The notes under the pieces are model-generated. The model did no database searches and was not told where the DNA came from. It worked only from the letters and a program-made list of their open reading frames with translations. A DNA stretch of 52,334 nucleotides from an uncultured Ruminococcus sp. (GTDB taxonomy: Bacteria; Bacillota; Clostridia; Oscillospirales; Acutalibacteraceae): the NCBI GenBank assembly GCA_902785355.1, contig CACZYF010000007.1:1-52334 (forward strand). The letters are read 5' to 3'. Positions 1 through 9,039 of the stretch are shown one piece after another. A program made the position numbers and the translations under genes. Position 1 is the first letter of the stretch, and every line of letters begins with the position of its first letter.

Positions 1-297
1 ATCGAGGCGACCGACCTGACCGCAAAGGTCATGCGTGAGCACGGTATCAAGACCCGCAAGCTGGGCAAGATCAGCGAGGGCAGCACCGAGATCCTCGACG
101 CGATCCGCGCAGGCTACGTCAGCTACGTTATCAATACCAGAGCCATCATGTCGGGTGTCCATTATGAGGACGGCACCGCGATCCGCCAGACAGCTGTTGA
201 GAACGGCGTGACCATCTTCACCTCGCTCGATACCGTCCGCGTTCTGCTTGATGTACTCGAGGAAACCACGCTGACGATCTCGACGATCGACTCCTGA
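1..297 (+). CDS. carB: Carbamoyl-phosphate synthase large subunit, C-terminal end (partial)
   Basis: Open from the first base of the window; only the last 98 residues are present. The sequence shows the allosteric MGS-like domain that closes CarB: a 'GKISEG' strand, the 'YVINT' segment, then 'EDGTAIRQTAVENGV' and 'FTSLDT', the usual CarB pattern in which the first phosphate of the ligand is held. CarB makes carbamoyl phosphate from bicarbonate, ammonia and two ATP for arginine and pyrimidine synthesis. The gene ends in TGA and is followed by the convergent terminator of the trp operon. The product is recognised from this domain alone, so the upstream synthetase halves cannot be checked. Confidence 0.88.
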   Translation: MEATDLTAKVMREHGIKTRKLGKISEGSTEILDAIRAGYVSYVINTRAIMSGVHYEDGTAIRQTAVENGVTIFTSLDTVRVLLDVLEETTLTISTIDS

Positions 298-349
298 CGC
301 GCGCGTCAGAGTAAATCCGGTGTAAACAGTGAAGTGATAAATAATAAAA

Positions 350-391
350 AGCGTCGGGCAAAGGTGGTTTGTACCATCTTTGCCCGACGCT
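350..391 (-). terminator. Rho-independent terminator of the trp operon
   Basis: A long inverted repeat with arms AGCGTCGGGCAAAG and CTTTGCCCGACGCT lies between the convergent carB and trpA. Read on the minus strand the stem is followed by TTTTTATTATTT, so it fits termination of the trp transcript; on the plus strand no U-run follows, though the hairpin may still help end carB. Confidence 0.85.
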
Positions 392-445
392 GATATATTC
401 GACTAATATTTCATCTTTATCTCGCAGCACATAAAAATACGTTCG

Positions 446-1216
446 TTATCTGATCGCGTCCTTCATGGATTTCACATATGCTCCTACGTATTCGGACGCG
501 TTTTTGCCGTGCTTTTCGAGCAGCTTGACGATCGCGGAGCCGACGATCGCGCCGTCGGAGAGATCCGCCATCTTCTTCGCTTGTTCAGGTGTAGAAATGC
601 CGAACCCGATCGCGCAGGGAACATCCGTATTCTCCCGGATGACCTTAATAATGGACGCGAGATCGGTTTTGATCTCACTGCGCATACCCGTCACGCCTAA
701 GCTGGACACAACATAGATGAAGCCCTCTGCTTCTTCGGCGATCATCGCGATACGATTCTCGGAGGTTGGCGCGATCAGAGAGATCAGATCAACATCGTAT
801 TGACGACAAATCGGGAGGAATTCATCCTTCTCTTCAAACGGCAGATCAGGCAGGATCAGCCCGTCGATCCCGATCTCGTGACAGGTCGAGATGAATCTTT
901 CGGCGCCGTAGGAGAACACGACGTTCGAGTAGGTCATGAACACCATCGGCACGCTGACATCGCGGCGCAGATCTCTGACGAGTGAAAAGACCTTGTCGGT
1001 CGTGACACCGCCGGAAAGCGCTCTGAGATTCGCCCCCTGGATCACGGGACCTTCCGCGGTAGGATCGGAGAAGGGGATACCCAGTTCGATTAGGTCGGCG
1101 CCGTTTTCCACCGCGGAACGCACGACTGCCGCAGTCGTTTCCAAATCGGGATCGCCGCAGGTGATGAAGGCGATGAAGGCTTTTCCGCTTGTAAAAGCTT
1201 TGCGGATATTACTCAT
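446..1216 (-). CDS. trpA: Tryptophan synthase alpha chain
   Basis: Cleaves indole-3-glycerol phosphate to indole and glyceraldehyde 3-phosphate, passing indole to TrpB. 256 residues, normal length. The catalytic Glu lies in '[11 protein letters not shown]' (E44). The loop that carries the second acid reads 'TAEGPVIQ', with Glu where the enterobacterial enzyme has Asp60. The phosphate-binding end 'GFGISTPEQ' and 'GAIVGSAIV' are present. The start chosen is the ATG at 1216, which has a strong GGGGAGG site 7 bases upstream inside the end of trpB; an upstream in-frame start at 1252 would lie deeper in trpB and has no such site. It is the last gene of the operon and overlaps trpB by 8 bases. Confidence 0.96.
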   Translation of the reverse strand: MSNIRKAFTSGKAFIAFITCGDPDLETTAAVVRSAVENGADLIELGIPFSDPTAEGPVIQGANLRALSGGVTTDKVFSLVRDLRRDVSVPMVFMTYSNVVFSYGAERFISTCHEIGIDGLILPDLPFEEKDEFLPICRQYDVDLISLIAPTSENRIAMIAEEAEGFIYVVSSLGVTGMRSEIKTDLASIIKVIRENTDVPCAIGFGISTPEQAKKMADLSDGAIVGSAIVKLLEKHGKNASEYVGAYVKSMKDAIR

Positions 1217-2399
1217 AGATATCCTCCCCTCTGTAGCGCGCGATAGCGGCACAGTCCTTATCTCCTCTGCCGGAGATCGTGATCACGATGATCTTGTCCC
1301 GATCCATCGTCGGCGCGAGCTTTATCGCGTGCGCGACGGCGTGCGCCGATTCGATCGCGGGGATGATCCCCTCTGTTTTCGCGAGGTATTCAAAGGCGCA
1401 TACCGCCTCTTCGTCGGTGATCGGCACATACTCCGCTCTGCCGATATCATGCAGATGAGCGTGCTCGGGCCCTACGCCGGGATAATCCAATCCGGCTGAG
1501 ATTGAATAGACGGGGGCGATCTGACCGTATTCATCCTGACAGAAATAGGATTTCATGCCGTGGAAGATACCGAGCTTGCCGGTAGCGATGGTCGCGGCTG
1601 TCTCAAAGGTGTCGACGCCTCTGCCTGCCGCTTCACAGCCGATCAAACGAACCGTTTCATCACCGATAAAGTGATAAAAGCTACCTATCGCGTTGGAACC
1701 GCCGCCGACGCACGCGATCACGGCGTCGGGCAGTCTTCCTTCTTTTTGCAGCATTTGCTCCTTGATCTCCTTGGAGATGACCGCCTGAAAATCGCGGACG
1801 ATGGTCGGGAACGGATGCGGCCCCATCACGGAACCGAGGCAGTAGTGGGTGTCGCTGATGCGTGACGTCCACTCGCGCATGGCTTCGGATACCGCGTCCT
1901 TGAGGGTCGCGGTGCCGCTTTTGACAGGGATGACCTGAGCGCCTAAAAGCCGCATACGGTAGACGTTCAGCGCCTGTCTTATTGTATCTTCTTCACCCAT
2001 GAACACTACGCATTCCATCCCCATCAGGGCGGCGGCTGTCGCGGTGGCAACGCCGTGCTGACCGGCTCCCGTTTCGGCAATCAGGCGTGTCTTACCCATC
2101 TTCTTGGCTAGGAGCGCCTGTCCGAGAACGTTGTTGATCTTATGCGCGCCGGTGTGGTTCAGATCCTCGCGCTTGAGATAGATCTTCGCGCCGCCGAGGT
2201 CGTTCGTCATCTTCTGTGCAAAATAGAGCCTTGACGGTCTTCCGGCATATTCGTTGAACAGCTCTCCGAGTTCTCTGTTGAATTCGGGGTCGTTTTTATA
2301 GTGATCGTACGCTTGTTCCAGCTCGATCACGGCGTTCATCAGCGTTTCGGGGATATACTGACCGCCGTGGATGCCGAAGCGTCCGTTTGGATTTGTCAT
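1209..2399 (-). CDS. trpB: Tryptophan synthase beta chain
   Basis: PLP enzyme that condenses indole with L-serine to give tryptophan; forms the alpha2-beta2 complex with TrpA. 396 residues, full length. 'HTGAHKINN' holds the PLP lysine K87 at the same number as in the Salmonella enzyme, and the phosphate-binding loop 'GGGSNAIG' follows in the second half. The glutamate-bearing '[12 protein letters not shown]' is intact. The start ATG overlaps the trpF stop as ATGA, so the two are translationally coupled. Belongs to the short TrpB1 class that partners TrpA, as expected with trpA next to it. Confidence 0.98.
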   Translation of the reverse strand: MTNPNGRFGIHGGQYIPETLMNAVIELEQAYDHYKNDPEFNRELGELFNEYAGRPSRLYFAQKMTNDLGGAKIYLKREDLNHTGAHKINNVLGQALLAKKMGKTRLIAETGAGQHGVATATAAALMGMECVVFMGEEDTIRQALNVYRMRLLGAQVIPVKSGTATLKDAVSEAMREWTSRISDTHYCLGSVMGPHPFPTIVRDFQAVISKEIKEQMLQKEGRLPDAVIACVGGGSNAIGSFYHFIGDETVRLIGCEAAGRGVDTFETAATIATGKLGIFHGMKSYFCQDEYGQIAPVYSISAGLDYPGVGPEHAHLHDIGRAEYVPITDEEAVCAFEYLAKTEGIIPAIESAHAVAHAIKLAPTMDRDKIIVITISGRGDKDCAAIARYRGEDIYE

Positions 2400-3004
2400 G
2401 ATTGTTTTTCCTTTCTGACGGCGGCGATAAATGCCGCCGCTTTTTCTTCGTCTTTGCGTCCGTCCGTTTCGATGCCTGAGCTGACGTCCACCGCGTATGG
2501 ATGTAAAAGCCTGACCGCATCGCCGACATTATCGGGGGACAGCCCTCCCGCGAGAAAATACGGTCTTTTGACGTCCTGCAATACCGACCAATCGAATACA
2601 TTGCCTGTTCCCGCGCCGGAATCCAGCAGGATATGATCGGCGGTACAGGCTTCCGCTTTGGCGAGATCATGACGGGATTTGATCTGGAACGCCTTGATGA
2701 TCGGCTGATCGGTACGCTGTCTTAACCTTTGTATATAGGCTTCATCCTCGCTGCCGTGGAGCTGAGCGATATCAATGACGCCGCTGTTCAAAAGCGCGGC
2801 GACCGTATCGGGCGCTTCATCGACAAACACGCCGACCGCCCGGATATCGGACGACAGCAGTTCTTTTAACTGAGCCGCTTTTTGCGGATCGATATACCGC
2901 TTGCTTTTCGGTGCAAACACAAAGCCGATATATTCCGGCTTTAATTCATTTGCCGTTAGGATATCGCACGGACGTGACAGTCCGCACAGCTTGATCTTTG
3001 TCAT
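2396..3004 (-). CDS. trpF: Phosphoribosylanthranilate isomerase
   Basis: Amadori rearrangement of phosphoribosyl-anthranilate to CdRP, third step of the pathway. 202 residues in a TIM-barrel typical of TrpF: N-terminal 'KLCGLSRP' with the general-base Cys (C7), 'VGVFVD', 'AQLHGSED', '[15 protein letters not shown]' and the catalytic/phosphate-binding end '[10 protein letters not shown]' and 'VDVSSGIE'. All expected motifs are present. The gene overlaps trpC upstream and trpB downstream by ATGA junctions. A free-standing TrpF, not fused to TrpC as in enterobacteria. Confidence 0.97.
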   Translation of the reverse strand: MTKIKLCGLSRPCDILTANELKPEYIGFVFAPKSKRYIDPQKAAQLKELLSSDIRAVGVFVDEAPDTVAALLNSGVIDIAQLHGSEDEAYIQRLRQRTDQPIIKAFQIKSRHDLAKAEACTADHILLDSGAGTGNVFDWSVLQDVKRPYFLAGGLSPDNVGDAVRLLHPYAVDVSSGIETDGRKDEEKAAAFIAAVRKEKQS

Positions 3005-3783
3005 AGCATACTCCGTAATTCCGCGAGCTTCGTCTTTTTGTCGTGCGCTTTCATCAGCGCTTCGCCGATCAGTACCGCGTCCGCCCCGAACTCACACAGA
3101 CGCTTGACGTCCTCAGCATCTTTGACGCCGCTTTCGGAGACGAAAAGGATATCCTGCGGGATCAGCTCTCTGAGCCTTGCGCTGTTATCGGTATCAACCG
3201 AAAAATCCTTCAGGTTGCGGTTGTTGACGCCGATGATCCGCGCGCCGGAGCGGATCGCCGCGTTGACCTCCTGCTCATCATGTGCCTCTACCAGCGCCGA
3301 CAGTCCGAGTTTGTCACAGACAGCGATGTATTCTTTGATCTGCGTTTCGCTCAGGATGGAGCAGATCAGCAGCACCGCGGACGCGCCGAGGAGCTTCGCC
3401 TCATAGATCATGTATTCGTCAACGGTGAAATCCTTGCGCAGGCAGGGGATCGAAACAGTGTTCGCGATCTCTCTGAGATATTCATCACTGCCCAAAAACC
3501 ACTTCGGCTCGGTCAGCACGGAGATGCAGTCCGCGCCCGCCGCCTCATAATCCATCGCGATCCGCGCATACGGAAAATCCGGCGCGATCAAGCCCTTGGA
3601 GGGAGAGGCCTTTTTGCATTCGCAGATAAAGGAGATCCCCGGATTTTTCAGCGCGGTTTCAAAAGCGAAAGTTCCCCTCGGCAGATTCTCCGCCTGTCGC
3701 CGAATGGCGGATAAAGGCGTCGCTTTTTTTGCTTCACATACCCGTTCCTTCGCGTGTTCCGCGAGACGGTCGAGGATCGTCAT
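3001..3783 (-). CDS. trpC: Indole-3-glycerol phosphate synthase
   Basis: Ring closure of CdRP to indole-3-glycerol phosphate with loss of CO2. 260 residues. Recognised by '[15 protein letters not shown]' (catalytic Lys in the CKKASPSKG loop), '[10 protein letters not shown]', '[16 protein letters not shown]' (catalytic KDF lysine), '[11 protein letters not shown]', '[11 protein letters not shown]' and 'SESGV'. Normal length and complete. Start ATG overlaps the trpD stop (ATGA) and is preceded by GAGG within trpD. Confidence 0.97.
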   Translation of the reverse strand: MTILDRLAEHAKERVCEAKKATPLSAIRRQAENLPRGTFAFETALKNPGISFICECKKASPSKGLIAPDFPYARIAMDYEAAGADCISVLTEPKWFLGSDEYLREIANTVSIPCLRKDFTVDEYMIYEAKLLGASAVLLICSILSETQIKEYIAVCDKLGLSALVEAHDEQEVNAAIRSGARIIGVNNRNLKDFSVDTDNSARLRELIPQDILFVSESGVKDAEDVKRLCEFGADAVLIGEALMKAHDKKTKLAELRSML

Positions 3784-4814
3784 GCTTCCACCTCGGGACG
3801 GTTGCTGACCTCGATCAGCTTGTCGAGTGTCGCGAGCGCCTTGCCGGAGTCGATGATCTGAGCGGCAAGATCAATGCCGTCCTTCATGTTGTCCGCTTTG
3901 CCGCCGATATACAGCGCCGCGCCGGCGTTCATCAGTACAGCGTTGCGTTTATGTCCTTTTTCTCCGTTCAGGATCGCGAGGGTGATCTGCGCGTTTTCTT
4001 CGGGTGTACCGCCCCTCAGATCTTCCTTTTTACAGCGCTCAAAGCCGAACTTTTCGGGAGTGATCACCGAGGATTTGAACCAGCCGTCCTTGATCTCACA
4101 GATCGTGGTCGGTGCGCTCAAGGAGATCTCGTCCAGCTTTTCCTGACCGTACACGACCATACCGCGGCGGATGCCGAGGTTGACGAGCACCTGTGCCAGC
4201 GGTTCCACCAGATAGTCGTCATACACGCCTAAGAGCTGCATGGTCGGCGAGCCGGGATTGGTGAGCGGTCCGAGGATATTGAAGACGGTCCTGAAGCCCA
4301 GCTCCCTGCGGATCCCGCCGACATATTTCATCGAGGTATGATATTTTTGCGCGAAGAAGAAGCACATACCGACCTCGTTCAACAACTCGACACATCTTGC
4401 GGGGCTTTGGTTGATATTCACGCCGAGCGCCTCCAGACAATCCGCCGTACCGCAAAGGGAAGACGCGGCGCGGTTGCCGTGCTTCGCTACCTTCATACCG
4501 CCTGCCGCCGCGATGATAGCTGTGGTGGTGGAGATGTTGAAGCTGTGGGCGTTGTCGCCGCCCGTACCGACGACCTCAAAGAGTTCCATGCCGGTATCGA
4601 CCTTGGTAGCGTGATCGCGCATCGCCGCGGCACAGCCCGCGATCTCATCCGTTGTTTCCGCTCTGGCGCTCTTCGTGGACAGTGCCGCCAAAAAAGCGGC
4701 GTTTTGGGTCGCTGATGTTTCTCCGCTCATGATCTCGTTCATGACGGCATATGCCTCGTCATAGGTGAGATCCTCCTTACTGACTATTTTTTCGATAGCT
4801 TCTTTGATCATCAT
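3780..4814 (-). CDS. trpD: Anthranilate phosphoribosyltransferase
   Basis: Transfers phosphoribose from PRPP to anthranilate. 344 residues of the nucleoside phosphorylase/transferase III fold. The PRPP-binding '[19 protein letters not shown]' glycine loop, 'KHGNRAASS' and '[14 protein letters not shown]' are all present. It is a stand-alone TrpD, not fused to the glutaminase. Two adjacent ATGs (4814 and 4811) share a GGAAGG site; the second has the better spacing, so the first methionine is uncertain. A 32-base gap separates it from trpG, the only real gap inside the operon. Confidence 0.97.
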   Translation of the reverse strand: MMIKEAIEKIVSKEDLTYDEAYAVMNEIMSGETSATQNAAFLAALSTKSARAETTDEIAGCAAAMRDHATKVDTGMELFEVVGTGGDNAHSFNISTTTAIIAAAGGMKVAKHGNRAASSLCGTADCLEALGVNINQSPARCVELLNEVGMCFFFAQKYHTSMKYVGGIRRELGFRTVFNILGPLTNPGSPTMQLLGVYDDYLVEPLAQVLVNLGIRRGMVVYGQEKLDEISLSAPTTICEIKDGWFKSSVITPEKFGFERCKKEDLRGGTPEENAQITLAILNGEKGHKRNAVLMNAGAALYIGGKADNMKDGIDLAAQIIDSGKALATLDKLIEVSNRPEVEA

Positions 4815-4846
4815 AAACCTTCCTTTGTATCTGGATTACGGCTGTA

Positions 4847-5413
4847 TCAGCCGACTAAAAAGTTTTTCAATATGGTTTTTCCGTCCGGCGTCAAAATGGA
4901 TTCAGGGTGGAACTGGACGCCGTAAACGGGAAAGATCTTGTGCTGTACCGCCATGACCTCGCCGTCCTTTGTCGTCGCGGTAACGCGCAGACAGTCGGGC
5001 ATGGTGTCGGGATCGGCGGCAAGTGAATGGTAACGCGCAACGAGGGAGTTCTCGGGACAGCGGTTGAACAGCGGACAGGCGGCGTCGAAATGCACCTCGC
5101 TCTGCTTGCCGTGCATGAGCTGCTTGGCATAGGTGATCGTCGCGCCGTACACGGCACAGATCGCCTGATGACCGAGACATACGCCGAGGATCGGGATCTC
5201 TATGCCGAGCTTTCGGACGACCTCGATGATGTTGCCGGCGTCCTCCGGTCTGCCCGGTCCCGGAGAAAGGATGATACGGTCGGGCGCCAGCGCGCGAATC
5301 TCCTCGACGGTCAGTTCATCATTGCGGATGACCTTAATATCGGGATCGATCTCGCCGATATACTGGTAAAGGTTGTAGGAAAAGCTGTCGTAATTGTCGA
5401 TCAATAATACCAT
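4847..5413 (-). CDS. trpG: Anthranilate synthase component II (glutamine amidotransferase)
   Basis: Class I glutaminase subunit that supplies ammonia to TrpE. 188 residues. The nucleophile Cys lies in 'ILGVCLGHQAI', the oxyanion glycine in 'LSPGPGRPEDAG', and the His/Glu pair in 'YGVQFHPESIL'. The start at 5413 (protein beginning MVLLIDNYDSF, the classic TrpG/PabA opening) follows GGAGGTG and overlaps the trpE stop as TAATG. Could in principle also serve p-aminobenzoate synthesis (PabA); the position in a full trp operon makes TrpG the main role. Confidence 0.95.
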   Translation of the reverse strand: MVLLIDNYDSFSYNLYQYIGEIDPDIKVIRNDELTVEEIRALAPDRIILSPGPGRPEDAGNIIEVVRKLGIEIPILGVCLGHQAICAVYGATITYAKQLMHGKQSEVHFDAACPLFNRCPENSLVARYHSLAADPDTMPDCLRVTATTKDGEVMAVQHKIFPVYGVQFHPESILTPDGKTILKNFLVG

Positions 5414-6876
5414 TATTCCACCTCCTGGCCGATCCGGAGCGCCGCGAGCGAGGCTTTCGCTTTGTTCAGGCACTCCTCATATTCCTTTTCGGGGTCAGAG
5501 TCGGCGACGATCCCCGCGCCGCTGCGGACAAACACCTTTCCGTTCTTCTTATAGGCGATACGGATGGCGATGCAGGTGTCCATATTGCCGGTGAAATCGA
5601 TGTAGCCGATCGCGCCGCCGTAGATGCCGCGCTTGTTGTTCTCCAACTCTCCGATCAACTGACAGGCTCGTATCTTCGGCGCTCCGGACAGCGTTCCCGC
5701 GGGCAGTACCGCTTCGATCGCGTCCAGCGCATCCTTATCATCGCGTATTTCGCCGCGTACCGTTGAGCCGATGTGCATGACGTGTGAGAACCGTTCGACG
5801 GAGTGTAGCTTTTCGACTGCTACGGTGCCGAATTTGCTGATCTTCCCCAGGTCGTTGCGTCCGAGATCGACCAGCATATTGTGCTCGGCAAGCTCCTTTT
5901 CATCACAAAGCAGCTCCGCTTCCAGCGCCCTGTCCTCCGCTTCTGTTTTTCCTCTGGGTCTGGTGCCGGCGAGCGGAAAGGTATGGAGCACACCGTCCTC
6001 CAGCTTGACCAAGGTTTCCGGTGAAGCGCCCGCGACCTCTACATCCGTGCCGGAGAAGTAGAACATATACGGCGAGGGATTGATGGTTCTGAGCACGCGG
6101 TAGGTATTGAACAGGCTGCCTTCAAACGGAGCGGATAAACGATTTGACAGCACAATCTGGAAGATATCGCCCTCGCGGATATGGTGCTTTGCTTTTTCCA
6201 CCATTGCGCAGAACTTCTTTTGATCAAACAGGGGTGTGACCTCACCTGTCAGCCTTCCGGCGGGTTCACTCTTCTTAGCGCCGTTTTTCAGAAGATCGCT
6301 GAGCTGGGAAAGCTCCATGACTGCCTTGTTGTAGCCGACCTCTACGTCATCAAGCGGCATATTGACGATGAGGATGATCTTTTGTTTCAGATGATCGAAT
6401 GCGATCACCTTGTCGAACAGCATCAGATCAACGTCCTTGAAGTTCTCTGTATCCTCCGTGTCACGTTTCACGCTTGGTTCGCTGTAAGCGAGATAATCAT
6501 AGGAAAAATAGCCGACCAGTCCGCCCGTGAAGGGAGGCAGATAATCAAAACGCGGACTCTTGTATTCGCTGAGGATCTGCCGCAGATATGCAGAAGGATC
6601 ATCGGTTTTGACCTTGAGGTTTCCGAGCTTCATTTCCCCTTCTATGCAGGTGATCTCCATCTTTGGCTCAAAGCCGAGAAAGGTATACCGGCCCCATGTT
6701 TCGTTCGATTGAGCAGATTCCAGCATATAGCAATGTGTCGAAACATTTTTCAGGATCCTCATGGCTTCGATGGGTGTGGTGAAATCCGACAGGATCTCCG
6801 TGCTCACCGGAAGTACATTGTATCGAGCCGATGCCGCGATCTCCTTGACCTGAGAATAGTCCGGCAGTATTTTCAT
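5413..6876 (-). CDS. trpE: Anthranilate synthase component I
   Basis: Makes anthranilate from chorismate and ammonia; normally the tryptophan feedback-inhibited step. 487 residues: N-terminal domain with the 'LESAQSNETWGRYTFLG' segment (LLES-type feedback region) followed by the chorismate-binding domain with 'GDIFQIVLSNR', 'NPSPYMFYF', 'LAGTRPRG', 'DLGRNDLGK', 'LPAGTLSGAPK' and 'IRSGAGIVADSDPEKEYEE'-like end. The ATG at 6876 has GGAGGG 6 bases upstream; an earlier ATG at 6909 lies in the terminator region of the T-box and is not used. First gene of the operon. Confidence 0.97.
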   Translation of the reverse strand: MKILPDYSQVKEIAASARYNVLPVSTEILSDFTTPIEAMRILKNVSTHCYMLESAQSNETWGRYTFLGFEPKMEITCIEGEMKLGNLKVKTDDPSAYLRQILSEYKSPRFDYLPPFTGGLVGYFSYDYLAYSEPSVKRDTEDTENFKDVDLMLFDKVIAFDHLKQKIILIVNMPLDDVEVGYNKAVMELSQLSDLLKNGAKKSEPAGRLTGEVTPLFDQKKFCAMVEKAKHHIREGDIFQIVLSNRLSAPFEGSLFNTYRVLRTINPSPYMFYFSGTDVEVAGASPETLVKLEDGVLHTFPLAGTRPRGKTEAEDRALEAELLCDEKELAEHNMLVDLGRNDLGKISKFGTVAVEKLHSVERFSHVMHIGSTVRGEIRDDKDALDAIEAVLPAGTLSGAPKIRACQLIGELENNKRGIYGGAIGYIDFTGNMDTCIAIRIAYKKNGKVFVRSGAGIVADSDPEKEYEECLNKAKASLAALRIGQEVE

Positions 6877-6902
6877 ATTTGACCCTCCGTTTACAAAATT
6901 TA

Positions 6903-7195
6903 AAAACAAAAACGTCCTCGGCAGAATTAACTTCTGCCAAGGACGAATAACAGCTTATCCGCGGTGCCACCTTGATTTCACAGCATGACCTGTGCGCTTA
7001 GCGGGATACCAGCATATCCCCGGCAAATGACGTCTGCCTGCAACGTCGCAGCATACTCTGTGACAAAAGTCACATTTGACTGCGCCCTCAGCGGTCCATT
7101 TGACGACTTGTTTCTGACCCGACTCTCAGCAATGCGGGTTCTCTGTACAGGCATCATCGCCGTTATCTCCGCTTCAACGGTTTGATGTGTTAAAT
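6903..7195 (-). promoter_or_regulatory. T-box riboswitch (tRNA-Trp) leader of the trp operon
   Basis: The leader carries the conserved T-box core AAGGTGGCACCGCGG at about 6958-6973, which pairs with the uncharged tRNA acceptor end. A terminator with arms CGTCCTTGGCAGAA and TTCTGCCGAGGACG lies at 6913-6945, followed by TTTTTGTTTTT. Stem I has an AGAGAA element and GCTGAGAG distal motif. The specifier region reads AAATGGACCGCTGAG, which places UGG (Trp) at 7098-7096 with the usual A-C-C following it. Starvation for charged tRNA-Trp would favour the antiterminator and turn on trpEGDCFBA. The class is certain; the exact specifier is read by eye. Confidence 0.93.
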
Positions 7196-7203
7196 TATTT
7201 CAT

Positions 7204-7232
7204 ACTATAGCATAACAAAAAACCATTGTCAA
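7204..7232 (-). promoter_or_regulatory. Promoter of the trp T-box operon
   Basis: TTGACA (7232-7227), 17-base spacer, TATAGT (7209-7204) on the minus strand. The predicted start is near 7197, just upstream of the T-box leader. Confidence 0.85.
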
Positions 7233-7321
7233 TAGTTTTTTTTTGCATAATCACCCGAACAACGTATATATTTTCGTTGTTATGATCGGCGGCATCATTC
7301 AGATATCGGCAACAGATCCGA

Positions 7322-7696
7322 TCACTTTTTCCACAGTCCGTGGAGATTGCAGTAGGCGTATGCCGCCTCAAATTTTTCGCCGTCGCACAGCGCGAAGCAA
7401 GCCATCGGCTTGTCGCCGGGCTCCAGTATCTTGCGCTGATTGCCCTGATCGGTGCTGATCGCGATCCACTCGATATAATGCTCCGGAGCCATCGGGTGAG
7501 CGACCTCACCGACCGTAACGATCACCTTTCCGTCTTTGATCTCGACGACCGGCACATGCTTTTCGACGGCGGCGTCAGCAGTGCCCGGAACGATCTCCGT
7601 CATCTTTTCGCCGCAGCAGGAGATCGGCGTTCCGCTCGCTTTGACAACAGCAATGATGTTGCCGCAGTGTTTACATTTGTAAAATTTCAATTCCAT
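7322..7696 (-). CDS. dfx: Desulfoferrodoxin / superoxide reductase
   Basis: Reduces superoxide to peroxide without making oxygen, an anaerobe's alternative to superoxide dismutase. 124 residues in two domains. The N-terminal desulforedoxin part binds Fe(Cys)4 through C8, C11, C27 and C28 ('KCKHCGN' and 'SCCGEKM'). The C-terminal neelaredoxin part has the active-site iron ligands H47 (in 'EKHVPVV', with the conserved Glu-Lys before it), H67, H73, C116 and H119 ('CNLHGLW'). The ATG at 7696 sits 5 bases from AGGAGG; the preceding TTG is not needed. Single gene, cytoplasmic, with no obvious rubredoxin partner nearby. Confidence 0.95.
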   Translation of the reverse strand: MELKFYKCKHCGNIIAVVKASGTPISCCGEKMTEIVPGTADAAVEKHVPVVEIKDGKVIVTVGEVAHPMAPEHYIEWIAISTDQGNQRKILEPGDKPMACFALCDGEKFEAAYAYCNLHGLWKK

Positions 7697-7733
7697 CAAT
7701 AACCTCCTGAAATAATGTAGATTAAGTTATACC

Positions 7734-8663
7734 TCACGGCAGATACTTGCCCGAAGCAAGATACAGCCGATACCATTCGTTGTGGGTGAGGTCGACCTTT
7801 GTCGCCTCGCAGATATCCCTCAGATGATGCGTATTCATCGTTCCGACGATCGTCTGGATCTTGGCGGGATGGCGCAGGATCCAAGCGATCGCGATCGCGG
7901 TCTTGGATACGCCGTACTGCTCGCCGAGTTCACTGAGAACACGGTTCAGCTCGGGCAGCTCGGGATCATCGACAAAACATCCTTGGAACAAGCCCTTCTG
8001 CAGCGGCGACCACGCCTGAACGGTGATGTCGTGCAGACGGCAGTAATCGAGCGTGCCGTTGTCACGGTCGATCGAGCGCTCTGACGTAAGATTGTTGACA
8101 TAAAGCGTCTGATCGATGAGCTGACTTTGATCCAGCGAGAATTGAAGCTGGTTGAACACAAGCGGCTGACGGATATATTTTCTCAACACCTCGAGCATCA
8201 TCGTCGGAACGTTGCTCACACCGAAAAAGCGCACCTTGCCGCTCTTCTCCAATTCATCGAACGCCTCAGCGATCTGTTCCGGCTCATACAAGAGGTCGGG
8301 ACGGTGCAGCAGCAGCGCGTCAAGATAATCGAGTTTCAACCTGCGCAGGCTGTCGTTGACGCTTTCAAGAATAGTTTCCTTTGACCAGTTGAACTCACCC
8401 TTTTCGGAAAGGATGCCGCACTTGCTCTGGATATAGACGTCCTCACGGCGGATTCCTGTTTTGGGAAACGCGTCTCCGAAGCGCGTTTCCGCCTCGCCGT
8501 CCCTGCCGTAGCAGGTGGCGTGATCAAAGAAGTTGATCCCCAGCTCATAGGCTGTGCGTATGAGGTTCGCCGCGTCATCTGTATTCAGCGCCGGCATCCG
8601 CATACATCCGAGGATGATCTGAGAAGCGCCTTGAGGTCCGTTGACGATATCGATCTGTTTCAT
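7734..8663 (-). CDS. Aldo/keto reductase (YdhF-like)
   Basis: NADPH-dependent oxidoreductase of the AKR superfamily, 309 residues from the ATG at 8663 (GGAAAGG about 8 bases upstream; an upstream in-frame start would add an unrelated 20-residue tail). The tetrad is visible: Asp in 'NFFDHATCYG', Tyr in the same motif, Lys in 'IQSKCGI' and His in 'LLLHRPD'. The coenzyme-binding C-terminus 'QTIVGTMNTHHL' and 'AWSPLQKGLF' are present. Resembles E. coli YdhF most; substrate unknown. A decayed AraC regulator just upstream on the same strand may once have controlled it. Confidence 0.9.
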   Translation of the reverse strand: MKQIDIVNGPQGASQIILGCMRMPALNTDDAANLIRTAYELGINFFDHATCYGRDGEAETRFGDAFPKTGIRREDVYIQSKCGILSEKGEFNWSKETILESVNDSLRRLKLDYLDALLLHRPDLLYEPEQIAEAFDELEKSGKVRFFGVSNVPTMMLEVLRKYIRQPLVFNQLQFSLDQSQLIDQTLYVNNLTSERSIDRDNGTLDYCRLHDITVQAWSPLQKGLFQGCFVDDPELPELNRVLSELGEQYGVSKTAIAIAWILRHPAKIQTIVGTMNTHHLRDICEATKVDLTHNEWYRLYLASGKYLP

Positions 8664-8746
8664 ATTGCTCAGCCTTTCCGTTGTTCGTAAATAATTCGTT
8701 GCGTGTATGTTTATGCAATTCATTCTATCCTACAGCGTCATCTTTG

Positions 8747-8938
8747 TCAATGCTTTTCGTACCGGGGAGAGTGATTCTTGCAACAGTCGGACGGAGTGAG
8801 ACCGAACTTCTCAAAGAATGCGCGCGAAAAGGAAAAGTATGATAGATCAGAAAACCGCTTGACAGAGCAATCTCCGAAACCTTTATCATTTCTTTCGGAA
8901 TGTGCTGAACAGACTGTAAACGGTTCAGCGCCTCGTGG
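8747..8938 (-). pseudogene. AraC/XylS-family regulator, degraded C-terminal fragment
   Basis: Reading the minus strand in two frames reconstructs the second helix-turn-helix of an AraC-type regulator: 'MIKVSEIALSSGF' in one frame, then after a one-base loss 'SDLSYF' and 'SRAFFEKFGLTPSDC' in the next. The usual family pattern is 'VSEIALxxGFSDxSYFSRxFKKxFGxTPSxYR'. An in-frame six-base duplication adds an extra 'FS' before 'SRAF'. The rest of the gene is missing: homology stops near 8938, where a recombinase relic starts on the other strand. The gene is dead; it probably once regulated the neighbouring aldo/keto reductase (inference). Confidence 0.72.
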
Positions 8939-8940
8939 CA

Positions 8941-9039
8941 GAGGCAAAATAGTTGTTCGTCAATTCGATCATCAAACGTGTTGATGTTTACCGTGATTAT
9001 GAGTTGAATAACGAACTAATGAAAAAGGGATCGGATCTT
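8941..9039 (+). pseudogene. Relic of a large serine recombinase C-terminus
   Basis: Plus-strand codons from 8941 read 'EAK*LFVNSIIKRVDVYRDYELNNEL'. They align without gaps to the C-terminal 'EAKKMIVNSMIKRIDVYRNYDLNIEL' of the intact recombinase at 19030-20646. A TAG replaces one Lys codon, and nothing upstream of 8941 continues the homology. About 27 codons survive. The relic begins exactly where the AraC fragment ends, so this is probably the edge of an old insertion. The open frame that runs on to 9477 is antisense to the dehydrogenase gene and is not coding. Confidence 0.72.
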
